Positions 13,175-13,603 of a stretch of DNA of 13,603 nucleotides are shown here, one piece after another. How positions within the stretch are numbered: position 1 is the first letter of the stretch; each line of letters starts with the position of its first letter. The stretch is taken from contig CALGUD010000155.1 in assembly GCA_937901915.1 (NCBI GenBank), positions 1-13,603 of the forward strand, written 5' to 3'. This DNA comes from an uncultured Flavobacteriaceae bacterium. GTDB taxonomy: Bacteria > Bacteroidota > Bacteroidia > Flavobacteriales > Flavobacteriaceae. A program made the translations under genes and the position numbers. The notes beneath the pieces are model-generated. The model was not told the DNA's origin, did no database searches, and saw only the letters and a list, made by a program, of their open reading frames with translations.

Positions 13175-13544
13175 CAGTTTTTGACAATGTTAGGATAGCT
13201 TTAACCAATAATTCAATTTCTACAGGCGGATTTCCATGGTCAAAAGTTGGTGAAATATACACAGTATCACCCGTTTTTATGGTTAAAACAGCATGTGCGG
13301 CAGCATCTACAGTTCTTCTTTCGGTAGGTGGGGTAAGTGTACCAATTTTTTCAATTTCAACATCATTCAGGGCATTGTTAATTTTGCTCCATTGTGAGGC
13401 CGTAGAAGGAACAGAACGCATATTGTTCCTATCATTTGCTACGGAAATAGAATCCTGTGTAACCCTTACCTTTTGAAAAAATCCCCTTGATGCCGCTTCA
13501 TATTCAACTACCGGATAATTTTCTCCTTCTTTATTTTTTATCAC
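13161..13544 (-). CDS. Hypothetical protein (127 aa), GTG start
   Basis: 127 residues from GTG 13544. No in-frame ATG lies between this point and the upstream stop at 13593–13595, so GTG is the most likely start. It contains QWSKINNALNDVEIEKIGTL, TERRTVDAAAHAVLTI and YISPTFDHGNPPVEIELLV, alternating strand and helix patterns without Cys clusters or a signal peptide. I do not recognise the family. The GTGA overlap with the stop of the partial gene upstream (13541–13603) suggests one operon with it, while sufE starts 34 bp downstream from its own promoter. Confidence 0.7.
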   Translation of the reverse strand: MIKNKEGENYPVVEYEAASRGFFQKVRVTQDSISVANDRNNMRSVPSTASQWSKINNALNDVEIEKIGTLTPPTERRTVDAAAHAVLTIKTGDTVYISPTFDHGNPPVEIELLVKAILTLSKTVEKE

Positions 13545-13603
13545 TCCTGATAATAAACTCTTTTCACTCTGGCAGATATTCCGGTAAGAATTTCATAAGG
13601 AAT
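13541..13603 (-). CDS. Partial gene, C-terminus only (20 residues), running off the right edge
   Basis: The minus strand reads an open frame from the window edge: IPYEILTGISARVKRVYYQE, stop TGA at 13541–13543. The stop overlaps the GTG start of the next gene by 4 nt. Too short to identify; it supports polycistronic reading of the two genes. Confidence 0.5.
   Translation of the reverse strand: MPYEILTGISARVKRVYYQE

Noticed and set aside
13120..13476. 118-codon plus-strand frame over the 127-residue hypothetical gene
   Set aside because: Antisense to a gene in operon context, crosses the sufE promoter, and shows no domain.

Overview
The window looks like the chromosome of a Flavobacteriaceae-type Bacteroidetes bacterium. 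The supports are low GC, protein families typical of the group (DUF3078, DUF2480, a TPR/membrane/AraC hybrid regulator, the SufE–DUF59–DUF2480 gene order), and promoters of the TAnnTTTG type instead of sigma70 boxes.

Left third (1–4450), accessory. An operon-like minus-strand array of eight small ORFs runs from 1745 down to 218. The last six are RiPP precursors that share a leader (MKTQNVNxKLKFDKxSLVELNxxQLxxVNGG type) but have completely different cores. The leader resembles those of Bacteroidetes class I lanthipeptides. Two of the cores are cysteine-bearing and lanthipeptide-like or nearly so, one carries a single Cys next to extra GG motifs, and three have no Cys and are very rich in Thr/Ser/Ile. 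Nearly identical ~45–50 bp spacers precede three of the precursors. The first two ORFs of the array lack a GG site; one of them contains a leader-like segment. Divergent from the array, at about 1906–2027, a good TAnnTTTG promoter is followed after ~50 bp by a strong intrinsic terminator, with no ORF between. I read this as a small RNA. Its unpaired linker holds a 10-nt stretch that is complementary to codons 3–6 of the precursor genes: perfect for two of them and pairing with G·U wobble for the others. Next comes a 603-residue TPR–membrane–AraC regulator on the minus strand, divergent from a seventh, different GG-leader precursor (4236–4379) that has its own terminator. No modification enzyme, leader peptidase or exporter is in the window, so the products and their chemistry are unknown from this sequence.

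Middle (4450–10850), ordinary housekeeping genes on the plus strand: hemB (Mg-type porphobilinogen synthase), a small TerB-like helical protein, a CNNM/DUF21–CBS membrane protein translationally coupled to a methylguanine-DNA methyltransferase, a membrane-anchored serine hydrolase of the beta-lactamase fold overlapping a PolB-like DEDDy 3'-5' exonuclease, and hflX. hflX ends in a perfect bidirectional terminator.

Right end (10847–13603), minus strand: a DUF3078 outer-membrane protein, then the Fe–S accessory operon sufE – DUF59 (MIP18-like) – DUF2480 with 5-nt gaps and its own promoter, then an unrecognised 127-residue protein whose GTG start overlaps the stop of a gene running off the right edge.
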